A DNA stretch of 64,000 nt, taken from positions 62,307,309 through 62,371,308 of the forward strand of contig NC_079505.1 in assembly GCF_030052815.1 (NCBI RefSeq). The letters are read 5' to 3'. Origin of the DNA: Hevea brasiliensis. Its lineage: Eukaryota > Streptophyta > Magnoliopsida > Malpighiales > Euphorbiaceae. Below, in pieces: positions 11,830 to 26,300 of the stretch. The translations under genes were made by a program, and so were the position numbers. The notes under the pieces were generated by a model that was not told where the DNA came from, ran no database searches, and saw nothing but the letters and a program-made list of their open reading frames with translations. How positions within the stretch are numbered: position 1 is the first letter of the stretch; the number at the start of each line of letters is the position of its first letter.

Positions 11830-13306
11830 AAAGGTTAGGGTTTTAGGGATTTCACATTTGACTTGAGCATATTAGTATTTAGGGAATTGTATTTTAATTT
11901 AATTTCTTATTTTAATTAATTGTGTTAACTATGGTTGGTTTATTAACTCTAGTTAAGTGTTGTTAACTCAACCAAATTAACCATGATGAAGTCTAGTAAT
12001 CCTATGTGTCATGTGAGACTCACCTAAATAGAATTAAAAAGCCACATGTCATGATACATCAGTAGGCAGACACTTTCCCCAATTTTAGTTTTAAATTTAG
12101 ATAAAATTTATCTCGATTTTGAAAATTTTGAACAATTGATTTAGAGTTAGAAGAATTAGATTAAAATGATAAAACTCGCAAAGGTTTTGATTTTTGAAGT
12201 TATTAGGCCTTTTAAATATAATTAGCTTTTTAAATTTTTTAGTCAATTTAAAAAGTATTGATAAATTTGATAATATAAATTATTATATGAAATTACAAGG
12301 AATTACATATATAGTAAATTCTTAAAATACAATTTAATTGTAAAATATACACAATAAATTAAAAATAAAATAGCATGAGAAATATCAAATTTAAATTATA
12401 AATCAAACCAATTTAATTATATTAAAATAAAAAAGGTAATTAGAATTACTATATTGTTAACTAAATGATATAAGCTAAATTATTGTTAACTATTTTTTAA
12501 TAAAAATCAAAATAGAGCATTTAAAAAGTAATACTGTATGATGCGAGTCAAAGTTTTATTGATTTAATATTATCAAATGACAATCAACATAGTGCTAGTA
12601 CTAACTTAAGAGCAAATATAAAGCGAATCTAGAGGTAGACAACTTATTAATGGAAATATGAAAAATATCTTTTCCAAAGCAAAATTTCTTCGGTGGTATT
12701 TCTTACTACCTAATATCTGATGCCACAATCAATCTCCGCACATCCATTGCATACCTTCTCATTTTCCTTTCTTTTCTCATTGTTTAGACACATCCGAAAG
12801 AAAGGAGAGCTAATTTTTTACGGTTAATATTCAAATTTTAGTTTAAAGAAAAAAAAAGAGAAATTTTAATTTTGCCTTTGAACTTTATAACTGTCATCTT
12901 TTTTTTTTTTTTTAACTCTAATTAAAACTCAAACTTAATGTTTCATTACTCTAAAAATAATTTTAATACCATTGAATTAAAATTTATTGATCGATAATTA
13001 TTATTCTTCATGAAATATTTATTGATAATATAGCTTTAGATATAATAAATGGGTCAGATAAATTTAGATTATTGCCAACGTTGCTTTAGGTTATCTATAA
13101 ATCACTATATGCAAAAAAATTTATATTACTTTTTAAGTTTTTTTTTATGCTATTGTGAATTATTTTAAAGTAAAATATTGAATTTTTTTAAAATTAGTTT
13201 AATCAAAATCAAACGAATTAGCTCCAATCATGTCATATTGACTGTTGACTTGATAGTTAATTTTGTAAATGTAAATTTGAATATTTTGATTTAAAATACA
13301 AAATTT
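11830..13306. other. AT-rich spacer without recognised features
   Basis: Non-coding AT-rich DNA between the poly-C tract and the LINE tail. I see no reading frame with family features, no LTR ends and no RNA gene. Confidence 0.5.
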
Positions 13307-13344
13307 TAAGTTTTCTTTTTTTTAACAGAGGTAAACTTCATTGA

Positions 13345-16300
13345 AGGACCTACAAAGAGGCCAGAGAAAATACAACAGAGACCTGCTCCAATGGGTTACA
13401 TGAAAAGGAAACATCATGCAAGGCCTCAAGCAAATGGGCCGCTGAATTACAACCTGTTCTTACATGATGGAAAACTAAGTTTCTGAAAGCATTACAAGAA
13501 ATTGAAATGTCCATCATGATGCCTTCTATCTTGCTAAAATTCAACTCCCCATTTGCTGCTGAAATAAGCTATTTAGAATCTCCTTCGATAATGACTGAAT
13601 CCAACCCTTTTGCAGAACCTAAAAAGATAGCCTCTCTACAAGCTAAAGCCTCTAAAATCAAGGGATCTGTTAACCCTGGGTATTTCTTATAGCTCCAACC
13701 CATGGGGTCGCCAGCATTGTTGCGAGCTAGAACAGCTACTGCCTTTAAATTTGTTTGAAGACTTAAAGCTGCATCAAAATTCACCTTGAAGGAGCCCCAA
13801 GCTGGAGGGGACCAAGATTGTATGGAACTAATAATTTTCGCATGAAGAAGGGAATGATCTTGTGAAACAAACTGATATTCTTCAAAAGAATTCAAAGCCA
13901 TCACAATAACCTCAAGAAAACTCAGCCTCTAATTGCGTAAGATTAATGAATTCGTGCTTGTCCATATTGCCCATAGAAAATGAACCAATATTAGAATCAG
14001 TTCCGAGCATTGATCATTATTTTTTATTTGCGCTATCAACTCATTCTAGCAATCTGTCATATGATCACTCACTGGCAAGGAATAGCGTAAATTAAAAGGG
14101 GAATGCCACCATATTTCAATAGATCTATGGTAGGTTAAAAAAATAAATGCTTCAAAGACTCTCTTCCCCATAAAAGCTACATTCTGAAGGAAAATTTGGA
14201 AGTCTCTGAAGGAGTAAAGATCATGCTGGAAGTCTTTCTTAAAGAAATTTCCAAAGGAAAAAGGAGATTTTTTTTGGAAGGTGAAGTTGCCAAATTCTTT
14301 TCCAAAAAGTAAAATCCAACGTTGACTGGTTGGTCCTGAACTAGTTCCCATATAACCATCTGAAGCCAAATGACACTCACTGGCTAAGTGATAGCCTGAT
14401 TTTACTGTGTAGATCCCCTATTGATTGTAGTGCCATATTAACTTATCTTCTTTCCTTATTAAACTAATAGGAATTTGGAGAATATTAGCAACTTCCTCCT
14501 CTTCAAAGTTCTCTCTAAGCAAATGCAGATTCCAAGAGTTAGTATATCGCTCTATAAGTTGCGAAACCTAGATAATGCCCGAATTACTATTTTCCTTAAC
14601 TCTTGGAGGGGAAGAAAAAGATGTTGGAATCCAATGCTTAGATTTGCACAGTACTGAATGTCCCCTGCTGATGCTCCATCTTAAACCCTTCTCCAAAATC
14701 TTTCTACCCTAGAGAATGCTCCTCCAGCCCAAGGATGCATGTCTAGACACTTGAGCATCCACGAAGGAAGAGAAAGTGAATTATTTCCCTTTTAAGAGCC
14801 TTGCTAATAAAGAATTCAGATTTGATAGGAGTCTCCAACCTTATTTAGCCAATAGTGCCATATTAAAATACAGAAGCTCCTTAAATCCCAATCCACCCTT
14901 AGACTTTGCCTCACAAATTTTATCCTAAGTGATCCAATGGATTTGCTTCTCCTCCTTCTGTTGCCCCCACCAGAAGTTTGCTACGAAACTGTTAATATCT
15001 TTACATAGCACATTAGGTAATATGAAACAACTCATAGAAAAAACTGGAATGGCCTAGGTAACAGCTTTGATTAAAACTTCCTTACCCCTTCCCTGCGAAA
15101 GGAGTTTCTCTTTCCAACCCACCAATTTGCTCAGAATTTTTTCTCTAATAGCATTGAAAGCTTGTTTTCTTAATCTCAGAATAGAGGCTGGAAGTCCGAG
15201 GAATAGATCTTGGCCATTAGCGTTACTATTCCCCAACACCTCAGAGATGCTAGTCTTCAATTCTTTTGAGGTATTTTTACTAAAAGCAATAGCAGACTTC
15301 TCAAAGTCAATTAATTAACCACTTGCTAAAGCATATTTTTGGAGGACAACCTTGATAATATGAGCTTCTTCAACTGAGGCCTTGGAAATAAGGATTGAAT
15401 CGTCTGCAAATAAGAGATGAGTGACAGAGTGTCCCCTTCTGGATATGGACAATCCACTAAGCCCTGATCTCTTAATCATATGAGAGAGTCCCTCTACATA
15501 GATAAGGAAAAGGTAAGGTGACAGGGGTCCTCTTGTCTTAGTCCCCTTGTTGGACGAATAAAACCAGATTTATGACCATTTAGCTGCAAGGAGTAACTCA
15601 CTGTAGAAACACATTCTATTATCCAAGCAATCCATTTTGGATGAAAACCCAATTACTGCATTATATGGGTAAGGTGACAGGGGTCCCCTTGTCTTAGTCC
15701 CCTTGTTGGACGAATAAAACCAGATTTATGACCATTTAGCTGTAAGGAGTAACTCACTGTAGAAACACATTCTATTATCCAAGCAATCCATTTTGGATGA
15801 AAACCCAATTGCTGCATTATATGGAAAAGATAATACCATTCTATACACTTATAGGCCTTGCTGACATCAAGTTTGACTGCCCTCCCATAATTTTGACCCC
15901 TTCTTCTCTGCTTAAGATAATGCATAATTTCATGACTTACCAAGATGTTGTCTGATATCAGTCTTTCTATAGTGAAGGCAAGCTGCTCTTCTCCAATAAT
16001 TCTATCCATAAAAGGTTGTAAACGTTGAACTAGAGTCTTGGAGATAATCTTATAAACTGAACAGAGACCTATAGGCCTTAAATATTTCATTGACTGCACA
16101 TTTTTAAATTTAGGGACCTAAGTTATGATTGTATGGTTGAAACCTTTAAGTAATTTCCCTGAATTGAAAAACTGTTTGATTACCATATAAATATCAGTTT
16201 CAAGTACATGCCAATAATGTTGGTAAAAAAAAGCAGTAAAACCATCTTCCCCTGGTGCCTTATTTGGATTTATGGCAAAAACTACCTTATTAACTTTTGC

Positions 16301-17510
16301 TAAAGAAATTGGGGCAACTAGAGAATCATTCATACTTTCAGTGATTCGATGCTGGAGATTCTGCATTACTTCAGAAAGGAAGGATGGTTCAGTGGAAGTA
16401 TAAACCGATTTAAAATAGCTTAGCGCTATATCTGTTACTTCATATTGACCCCATCGCCATAGACCATTAATATCCTTTAACCCAGCTATGTGATTTCTAC
16501 ACCTCCTCTGAACAACCTTGGCACGAAAGAAACTTGTATTGCAATCACCTAAATGCAACCATTGTTGTCTTGACTTTTGAGCCCAGTAGCTTTCCTCCCT
16601 ATTAATTTCTATGATCAAATTCTACTCAATATCTCTAATTTCATCCCAATTGCATCTTCTCCTGTCTCTTTTTATCAAATCCAGCTACTCTTGTAATTGT
16701 TGAATTCTCCTGCTAGAATTATGATTAGCCAGTTTATTCCAATCCAACAGAGCATGTCTGCATTTTTTAAGCTTAGAAAAAACTCAAAAAAGATGAGTGC
16801 CCCTTTGGTTCTCTTACCAAGCCAACATAATAATACTCTCAGCCTGTTGGTTCCCTTTCCATCGATTATCAAAAAAGAATCATTTTTTGGCTCTTGACAG
16901 AGGCGGTTTGATTGTAATTAGGATCGATCTGTGATCCAAGCCCCGATCCTCCAGATGAACCACTGAAGCTGTTTGATGAAATGATGACCAATTAGCAGAG
17001 GCTATACTCCTTTCTATTCTTTCTTGAATATTTGCTTGCCCATGCACCTATTATCCAAGTTATAATTGGACCCCTATATCCCATGTCTATAAGGCCCCAA
17101 CCATCCATGAATTGTCTAAAATGGACCATGCTTGAATGATTATTACTAGTCTCCCCAATTTTTTCCTTAGAAGAGAGGATGGCATTGAAATCCCCTGCTA
17201 GCATACAAGCATCTAAAGCATTAATTTTATAATCAAGCAGCATTTGAATTGAGCATATCAGAGATTATCATCAGAACTCAAATAGAGCAACATCAAATCC
17301 CATTCAACATTAGATTAGTGGTCCATAATTCTACAATGATAAAAGAACGATTCAGCTCTCAACATAAACATAGTGATGTCTTCAGGCCAAGCTAAACATA
17401 AACCACCAGCCAGACCCTGGGGCTTTACAAACATCATATCAAAAGACCCACATTTATTTAATCTGGATTTTACAAAAGAGGAGCAGTTTTTAGTTTCCAT
17501 AAGAAAGATA
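13345..17510 (-). pseudogene. LINE ORF2: endonuclease, reverse transcriptase, RNase H (broken)
   Basis: On the minus strand: an APE-type endonuclease at about 17500-16920 with METKN, MLAGDFNAI and GLDHRSIL; a finger/palm reverse transcriptase at about 16620-15050 with NPNKAPGEDGF, LRPIGLCSVYKIISK, RGLRQGDP and the catalytic FADD (about 15396-15407); and a plant-type RNase H at 13904-13350 with NFDAAL, EALACREA and EGDS. The frame is interrupted by many stops and shifts, so it is not functional. A 156-bp tandem duplication lies in the RT (separate entry). A fused RNase H is known in several plant L1 lineages. Confidence 0.85.
15512..15823. repeat. 156-bp tandem duplication inside the LINE reverse transcriptase
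   Basis: The block starting GGTAAGGTGACAGGGGTCC at 15512 is repeated from 15668 with a few differences (period 156 bp, 52 codons). It covers the region encoding the HPKWI...RGLRQGDP part of the palm. One copy has a stop (CAG TAA) where the other reads CAG CAA. Confidence 0.9.
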
Positions 17511-17559
17511 ATCTCTAAGGATTGAGATCTATAAATCCCTTTAATATACTAGATTATCA

Positions 17560-19575
17560 AGGGGTTCCCCAAACCATGAAAATTCTAGCTTAGAACTCTC
17601 ATTTGGCTGTGTAGGTCCATTTGGGGCTTGCTACCTCCACCCCATCAGATTGAGATGCATCTTTGGTTATCTTGATTGCTGGATGAGCTTCAAGAGAATG
17701 ATTCAAAATTCTTGCAGAGTGAAACCATGTGGTACCAGATAAGAGATAGATCTTCCAAAGAATAAGGCTTTTTATGAATAAGCCAATTCATTTGGGACCC
17801 TGTGGATCCACTCTTTTTTATGAACAGTTTTTGAAATTGTCAATATAAAGAAGTGGTATGACTAAATTCGAAGAATTTTTCTGCCTTTCATGATTCCATA
17901 TAATTTCTTGATTCTTATATTCATGAAAGATTCATTCTAATTGCCAGTCTCCACTAAGATAGTTTCCCAACCTCTTTTTCCTTCTCTTACCTTTTCCTGC
18001 GAGCTTTTAGTCTCCTCCGAGTCGATTTTATGAATTGAGATGCTTGTCTGATGTCATTTTGCTCCTAGCTAGCCTCTTCTAGTGTCTTTTGGAACTACTA
18101 GTTGTTGCTGCAATCTTAGTTGATGAAGGTTGATTATCTGCATTAACTATTTTTTCTATTCCTAGGCCAAACATAGCGATATCCATGGACACTAGCTGGT
18201 CAACAGAGAAGAATTGTTCAGGTCCAAGAGCTTGCTTACATGTATCTACAGGCTTGCCCAAAATGGAAAGGTCTATCTTCCTCTTTTCTCAATTAGTTTC
18301 TTTTATAAGCTTGGCTTCGTTGGTGTTGGCAGATAGGTCCAGTTTAAAACTACTGTTGATTTCTGGGCCTAAACTTTCCTTCTGCTCTTGGTCAACTTTA
18401 GTATTGGGCTTTGTATATTTTTGGGCCTGATTTGTAAAACTCTATTTTCCATGGTGGTTTCTATCTTTTTACTTTGCTTTGCCCCAGTGGGGGAAAACCC
18501 AATAAAAGAAGAGACAAATTTATCCTTTTGCCCTATAATATTGAGAATATCTTTCCCTTATTGTGAATAGGCTACTACAAAATTTGGATCAGAGAGCAAA
18601 CTAGAAGTTTGGGTCTGGAAATGATCAATTAAGAAAGGAAATTTCTCAAAAACCTCCTTTATGTTGACTCCTGGCCTTCTAATAGAGGTGAGGTACTGGT
18701 GGAAGAACTGAGGAAAGCTTTCTGTAGGGAAAACCTCCTATGAAGAGACCTTGGGAATTTTTTTTTTTTTTTTTTTTAGCATTTGGCTCAAGGTTTCCTT
18801 TGAAGTGAAGGTTGCAGAGATGTGTGAGATACCTACCAAAGGTTTGCCCAAAGAGGAAAAATGGTCATTTTCTACATCTGATCAAATTGGAGGGTTTTGC
18901 TCAAGGAGGGTCATGGTGGGAGGGACAAACACCGGGTTTAGGCTGGAGTAAGGTGTATGGTAAGGGTTGTGAAAGGTAAAAAAAAGTTATTTGATTCTGT
19001 TAAATTTGATCTTGTTGTGGCTTTCAGGGTTTGGTTGTGATGTAAAGGGTCGTAAATGGTGTTTTTGGGTTTCTCTAGGAGAGAAAAGATTGAGGTTTGC
19101 CCATCAGGGGGACACTGAGCCAAGGCCGAATTGTTGTTTAGAGGAAGAACCCTCTTAATGAGTAGAAACAACTTTTTCTTTGCTACAAATTTTACTAATA
19201 TGACCTATAATACCGCAATTAAAGCAAATATCAGGCAATTTTTCGTACCTCAGTTTGATCCAGTGGTAACCATCATGCTTCTGGCTTTTAAAACCCTACA
19301 AGAAAGGAGAAGACAGATCTTTCTCTAACTTGATTATGAGAAAATTTGGGTAACCCACCACACCATCTTGAGATAGATCCACATCTAAGTAGGTTCCCAC
19401 CAGGTACCTGATAAGCTTTGCATTTGCTTGATTCACCTGGTTGAGGGGGAGACCATAGGCTTGTACGCAAAAGGGTGAATGAGTGAAACCGATTTCTTCA
19501 AAAGCAATATCTAATGGCCATTCTTGTAAAGAAAGATGTTGGTTATGGATATTCCATGGTCTGTTTTCAAAGATA
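17560..19575 (-). pseudogene. LINE ORF1, C-terminal part: DUF4283-like end plus zinc knuckle
   Basis: The minus strand from 19575 continues a DUF4283-type domain that starts in the separated piece at 44815-45000. The conserved NRPWNIHN...LSLQEW portion is near 19565-19520. A TAG stop follows at about 19325. Then comes a CCHC knuckle CFNCGIIGHISKIC (19184-19226). The rest, to about 17560, is low-complexity and polar with stops, as in plant LINE ORF1 tails. The protein would bind LINE RNA. It is inactivated both by copia B and by stops. Confidence 0.7.
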
Positions 19576-19580
19576 CACCT

Positions 19581-21178
19581 TGTTAGTAGTATGCCCTATA
19601 GCATATCATTTAGCATGTATCTTGTACATGTTTTATTAATAAAAGGCATTTTCACTTTTCTGTTTACATAATATATTTATATGTAATAGAAAAGGTCCAT
19701 TGATATTTTGTTAGAAATTCTATTCTTAAGTTGTTAAGAATATGAGTGACAGTATTTCTAGCACAAAGTATCATAAATAGGTTCACAATCGAGGATACTT
19801 CACAATAAGGACATGACTTATCCAGAAAGATTGTAATCATGTTTGTTCCCAAGTTATTTATATGAGATGTAAATAAGATGGAATGGTGAGTTTCATGCCA
19901 TATAACAAGCATGATAGGCACTTATACATGATAAGTAGGCCGAACCAGTGACATTTATGACAAGCACATGGAGTTTACTTTTGTCATTGTATTGTCATAA
20001 ATCATATTAGTGCATATAATCTTTAGACCTAAGATAGCACAATTATCTTATATATAGGTGGTTTGAGTTTGATACTACTTTCATACTTGTACTGTGTATG
20101 GGTATATAGGCATGTGTTGGCTCCTACTAGTTATATATGGAGGTAGGTGTTGATCAAGATGGAATCTGTTCCTCTAAGTAAATAGGGAGAAAATCATATG
20201 TTCATTTAATTGTTCTTGATGTTTCAAGTTCCTGGTGAGGACAGATAGATTTAATCAGAAAAGAGTTTCTGATGAGAAAAATCTTTTTAATTAAGAACTG
20301 GAATTAAAAGAGAATATAATATTCATAGCAAATGGGATTTGACATAAACCATGACTCCAGCTCGAATTGGATTTTTTTAACAGAGAGATTCTAGTGCATG
20401 GTAATATATGATTATAGGTTTATTTAAGGTATACCTTATTACTAATTGGGTGGCCATGGCATGTTATGCTAGGTGTTAACCATGGTCTATGAGGTGCATA
20501 AAATGATTTAGAGAAATCATTTATGGTAAGAAAGAGTTCTGATGATATTAAAAGTTGATATCATGTCTCATTGCTAATTAGTGATGAGCCTAGTAAGTCA
20601 CACACATACACAAGTAATCACCAAATTAAATATGATTTAATTAATTAATTAAAAAGTTTAATTGATTAATTAAATAGGTTTGGTTTGTAATTAGATTATA
20701 AAGTCTCTAGCATGGCTTGAAACCAAATCTAGGTTATTGGATGCATAGTATAAGTTAAATTTATATTTAAAGTGTTTAAATATGAATTTAATTAATGAGA
20801 AATAAATTAATAAAGATTAATTAATTTATTTATATTTGATATAAATTGATTAGAAAAAGAGAAATAATTATTTTGGGTTGAGAACTCAAAATTAAGACAC
20901 AGGAGTATTTTGGTCATTTCACAGGGTGACATGTGGCACCATGAGATGGTGACACATGGCACTACACATAAGCTTGTCAAATATCTTTTAATCATGTAAG
21001 ATGATCAAAGTCAAGATTAAATATAGGTTTAACACTTGGCACAATGTGATTGGGTCAATTAAACCTAGAACCAATCAGAGGGTGACACGTGGCAAGGGTT
21101 TTAAGTGATGACCTAGCCATATAAGTGTAAGCATGAAAGAACAAAAACATAAGCTACTATTCATCTCTTTGTGCCGCT
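19581..21178 (+). mobile_element. Copia element B, 5' LTR, first segment
   Basis: It starts TGTTAGTAGTATGCCCTA and is preceded by CACCT (19576-19580). CACCT also follows the far end of B (44810-44814), which is a perfect 5-bp TSD. The segment is cut at 21178 by copia element A and continues at 31132. Without A the LTR is about 2.11 kb, the same as A's LTRs. It encodes nothing and is the presumed promoter of B. Confidence 0.9.
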
Positions 21179-23288
21179 TGAAGGAACAGAAGCGTGAAAA
21201 ACACAAGTTTATACCATTGAATTCAAAAATTTTCACCTAGGGTCACATGCACCATGCAAGATTTATTTTTATCTATTTGATTTCAATGATAAACAACATA
21301 TTAAAACTCTTTTAATATGTTTTTGGATCTGTATTTGCCATTTAAGATTTTAAAATTAATCAGATTAATTTTAGAACCCTAGATTAAATCAAGAATGATT
21401 ACACTAACCTCTTGATGCACCACAGCGTGTCTGCGCCTTTGAGATTCGTCTTCAGGACACCAGATGTTGTCCCTCTAGTTTGTCCACACCAAGAACACCT
21501 ATGGCAGCCCTTGAACAGCTTCTAAAGCTTTTTCTATTAATTAGAAATTCAAGTTCTGCCTTTTAAGAGATTAGAGATGTAAACAGGACACTAGAAACAA
21601 TTTCTAGCGTTCTTAATTCAAGAGATCGATGGCTAATCTCTTTGAATTGATAAGAGATAAAGAAGAATAGATGAAAAGCCTCAAAGTGGCGTGACAAAGG
21701 AGAGGAGTGGCTGCTGGTTATTTTTTCTTTTCATAACCACACTTAAATAGCTAGGTTAACATATTAAACCCTTGCCACATGTCACCCTTTGATTAGCTCT
21801 AGGTTTAAGTGACCCAATCACATTGTGCCAAGTGTCAAACCTATATTTAATCTTGATTTTAATCATCTTACATGATTAAAAAAAACATTTGGCATGTTTA
21901 TGTGTAATCCCATGTGTCACCATCTCATTGTGCCACGTGTCATACTGTGAAATGACCAAAATGCCCCTGTGTCTTAATTTTGAGTTCTTAACCCAAAATA
22001 ATTATTTTTCTTCTTCTAATTAATTTATATCAAATATAAATTAATTAATTAATATCTATTAATTAATTTCTCATTAATTAAATTCATATTTAAATACTTT
22101 AAATATAAATTTAATTTATACTACACATCCAATAATCTAGATTTGGTTTCAAGTAATGCTAGGGACTTTGCAATTTAATTGCAAACCAAACCTATTTAAT
22201 TAATCAATTAAACTCTTTAATTAATTAATTAAATCATATTTAAATAGGTGATAACTTGTGTATGTGTGTGACTTATTAGGCTCATCACTAATTGGCAATG
22301 AGACATTATATCAACTCTTAATATCATCAGAACTCTTTCTTACCATAAATGATTTCTCTAAATCATTTTATGAACCTCATAGACCATGGTTAACACCTAG
22401 CATAGCATGCCATGGCATCCCAATTAGTAATAAAGTTTACCTTAAATGAACCTATAATCATATGTTACCATACACTAGAATCTCTCTGTTACAAAATCCC
22501 AACTCAAGCTAGAGTCATAGTTTATGTCAAACTCCATTTGCTATGAATATTATGTTCTCTTTTAATTCCAGTTCTTGATTAAAAAGATTTTCTCATCAGA
22601 AACTCTTTTCTGTATAAATCTATCTGTCCTGGCCAGGAACTTGAAACATCAAGAACAATTAAATGAACATAGGATTTTATCTCTATTTACTTAGAGGAAC
22701 AGATTCCATCTTGATCAACACCTACCTCCATATATAACTAGTAGGAGCCAACACATGCCCATATACCCATACATAGTACAAGTATGAAAGCAGTATCAAA
22801 CTCAAACTACCTATATACAAGATAACTGTACTATCTCAGGTCTAAATATTATATGCACTGATATGATTTATGACAAAACATTAACAAGAGTAAACTCCAT
22901 GTGCTTGTCATAAGTGTCACTAGTTCGGCCTACTTATCATTTATAAGTGCCTATCATGTTTGTTATATGGCATGAGACTCACCATTCCATCTTATTTATA
23001 TCTCATATAAATAACTTGGGAACAAACATGAATACAATCTTTCTGAATAAGTCATGTCCTTATTATGAAGTATCATCGATTGTGAACCTATTTATGATAC
23101 TTTGTGCTAGAAATATTGTCACTCATATTCTTAACAACTTAAGAATAATATTTCTAAAAAAATATCAATGGACCTTTTCTATTACACATAAATATATTAT
23201 GTAAACGAAAAAGTGGAAATGCCTTTTATTAATAAAAATATGTATAAGATACATACTAAATGATATGCTCTAGGGCATACTACTAACA
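21179..23288 (-). mobile_element. Copia element A, 3' LTR (2110 bp)
   Basis: On the minus strand it runs from TGTTAGTAGTATGCCCTAG (23288) to a CTTCA end (21179). It is nearly identical by eye to the 5' LTR at 29026-31131, suggesting a fairly recent insertion. A's TSD is CCGCT (21174-21178) and CCGCC (31132-31136), one mismatch. The uninterrupted target, TGTGCCGCCACCCTTGG, is visible in the other LTR of B near 44320. Confidence 0.9.
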
Positions 23289-23300
23289 ATCTCCCACTAG
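23289..23300 (-). other. Copia A polypurine tract
   Basis: On the minus strand a purine-rich CTAGTGGGAGAT stands directly before the 3' LTR start TGTTAG. This is the plus-strand DNA primer site expected for a copia element. The same tract precedes B's 3' LTR at 37437. Confidence 0.8.
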
Positions 23301-23302
23301 CA

Positions 23303-26300
23303 CTAGAGCCATTCATTACAATACCTTAGACCTATCTTCTCAAGATGTCGGTCTAACTGAGTCTGTGACATAGGCTTAGTGAATGGATCAACTGGATTTT
23401 GGTGATGCTATTTTACGCATGGCTACATCGCCGCCCAACTATTTCTCCGATAATGTGGTAGCGCCTTTCTGTGTTTGGATTTACGGTGAGACCTTGGTTC
23501 CTTAGCACGTATGATCGCCCCATTATTGTCACGGTGTAGTGGAACTGCGACTCAATGAAAGGAACTCTTGTAAGTTCTCACGAATTTCTTTAACCAAAGC
23601 GACTTCCTTTGCGATTCGATGCGACAATATACTCGACCTCTGTAGTGGAATCTGCGATCGTGCTCTGCTTGGAACTCTTTCAATCGATCGCACCTCCATT
23701 ACAAATGAACACATATCCGGTAGACTTTCTATCATCGATATCGATTGGAAATCGTAATCAGATAACCATCCAATTGCAAGTCTCCACCTCCATAAATCAA
23801 GAATAAATCCTTAGTTCTTCTCAAGTACTTAAGGATATTCTTGACAGCTATCCAGTGTTCCAAACCTGGATTAGATTGAAACCTGCTAGTCAAACTAACA
23901 GCATATGCGATATCCGGCCTAGTACACAACATTGCATACATTAAACTTCCAATAGCCGAAGCATATGGAATCCTGGCCATCTTATCTCTTTCTTCAGGTG
24001 TCTTTGGAGACATCTCTTTAGAAAGGTGGATACCATGTCTCACTGGTAACAATCCTCTCTTGGAATCAAGCATGTTAAACCTCTTTAACACCTTTTCCAA
24101 GTATAAACTTTGAGATAAACCAATTATTCTTTTCGCTCTATCTCCATAGATGCGAATCTCAAGAATATAGGTTGCCTCCCCTAAGTCTTTCATGGAGAAT
24201 GTATTTGACAACCATACCTTTATAGTCGTCAACATACCTGTGTCATTACCCATCAACAGTATGTCATCCACGTATAAGACAAGGAAAGTGATAGCACTGT
24301 CACTAACCTTCTTATATACACATGGCTCATCCTCATTTTTGATAAAACCAAAGGATTTAATGGCTTCATCAAAACGGATGTTCCAACTCCTCGAAGCTTG
24401 TCTCAACCCATAAATGGATTGCTTTAACTTGCATACCTTGGAACCATCTTGGGATTCAAATCCCCTAGGTTGTTCCATGAAAATGTTTTCTTCAATGTAT
24501 CCATTGAGAAAAGCTGTTTTGACATCCATCTGCCAAATCTCATAATCATAGTATGCAGCTATTGCTAATAAAATCCTAATTGATTTAAGCATGGCAATAG
24601 GCGAGAAAGTCTCCTCATAGTCGATTCCTTGCCTTTGGCGAAACCCTTTCACTACTAGCCTTACCTTATAGGTCTCTACCTTTCCATCAGAACCAATTTT
24701 CTTCTTGAAAACCCATTTGTTCCCTATAGGTACAATACCTTCAGGTGGGTCAACAAGATCCCAAACTTGATTCTTATACATGGAATCAATCTTGGATTTC
24801 ATAGCATCAATCCATTTTGAAGAGTCTATATCTGATATAGCTTCTTCATAAGTAAGTGGATCATCTTCATGATCTACTTCTTCATGAGTAGACAACTCTT
24901 GTTCTTCTTCACGAAGAAAACCATATCTCACTGGTGGGTGAGATACCCTGGTTGTTCTACGAGGAACAGCTGTAGATGTTTCATCAACGGGTATAGGTTG
25001 ACTAGATGGATCTATATCCATCTGATCTGTTGGTTGGTCAGAATTCTCCAATTCTAACTCTATTTGCCTTCCTTTGCCTCCTTCTTGAACAAACTGTTGT
25101 TCAAGAAATGTGGCATCTCTACTTATCACAACCTTTCATGAAGTAGGCAAATTAAAATAATATCCAAAACTATCTTTTGGATATCCAACAAATCGACCTT
25201 TTTCTTATCTGGTCTCCAATTTATCAGTGTTCAGCTTTTTAATATAAGATGGACAACCCCAAATCTTAACATGCTTAAGACTTGGTTTTCTTCCATGCCA
25301 TATCTCATAAGGTGTGGAAGAAACTGATTTTGATAGAATCCTATTCAGAATATACAAAGCTGATTCTAATGCAAATCCCCAAAAGAAGATTGGCATATCA
25401 GTATAGCTCATCATACTACGTACCATATCCAATAGGGTACGATTTCTCCTTTCAGATACACCATTCATTGTGGCGTTCTGGAGAGTCGGTGAGAAACAAT
25501 GCCATGCTCTCTCAAGTATTCATCAAATTCAGTACTCAAATATTCACCTCCACGATCTGATCGAAGAGCTTTAATACTCTTTCAAGTTTGATTTTCTACT
25601 TCAGATTTAAATTCTTTGAACTTTTCAAAAGATTCATGTTTGTATTTCATCAAATACAAATACCCAAACCTTGATTTATCATCAATAAAGAGAATAAAAT
25701 GATGAAAACCTCCTCTAGCCATTTCTTTAAATGGACCACATACATCACTATGTATTAGCTCCAAAATATTTTCAGCTCTTAGCCCTTGTCCAACAAAGGG
25801 TGATCTAGTCATTTTGCCCTGAAGGCAAGATTCACAAGTTGGAGTAGGCTCAGAGCCCAATGAGGATAGAATCTCCATTTTCTCCAGTTTTGCAATCCTA
25901 TCTTCTGCAACATGACATAACCTTAAGTGCCAAATATATTTTGAACTTGAGTTGATTTTCACCATGGCATTGCATTCTTTTAGATCACTTGCATTCAATT
26001 TGTGCTTGTCATTATTATCCAAATAATAAAAACCATCATTCATATAACCAGAACCAACATATTTATTTCCAAAATAAATATTGCAAACATCATCCGTGAA
26101 CTGAAATTCATAGCCATTTCTAGTCAAACTAGATATAGAAATGATGTTCTTAAAAGCATTAGGTATATATAAAATATTATCCAAACACAAAACATGTCCA
26201 AACATGTAAAAAGATTTAGATCCTATGGCTAAAGCTTCAACAGTTGAGCCATTGCCAATCCAGACTCTAATATCTTGAGAACGCAAGTCGCTCTTGTTTG

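Larger units (their letters stand above)
13307..19580 (-). mobile_element. Plant L1-type LINE, main (3') part
   Basis: A non-LTR retrotransposon on the minus strand. Its A-tail (A8, 13316-13323) is directly followed, in element sense, by GAAAACTTA (13307-13315). The same 9 bases occur at 45075-45083 just outside the element's 5' end, so this is the likely TSD. ORF1 (gag-like, CCHC) and ORF2 (endonuclease, reverse transcriptase, RNase H) are in the usual order. The element is split at 19580 by copia element B and resumes at 44815. Without the insertion it would be about 6.5 kb, normal for a plant L1. Confidence 0.85.
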
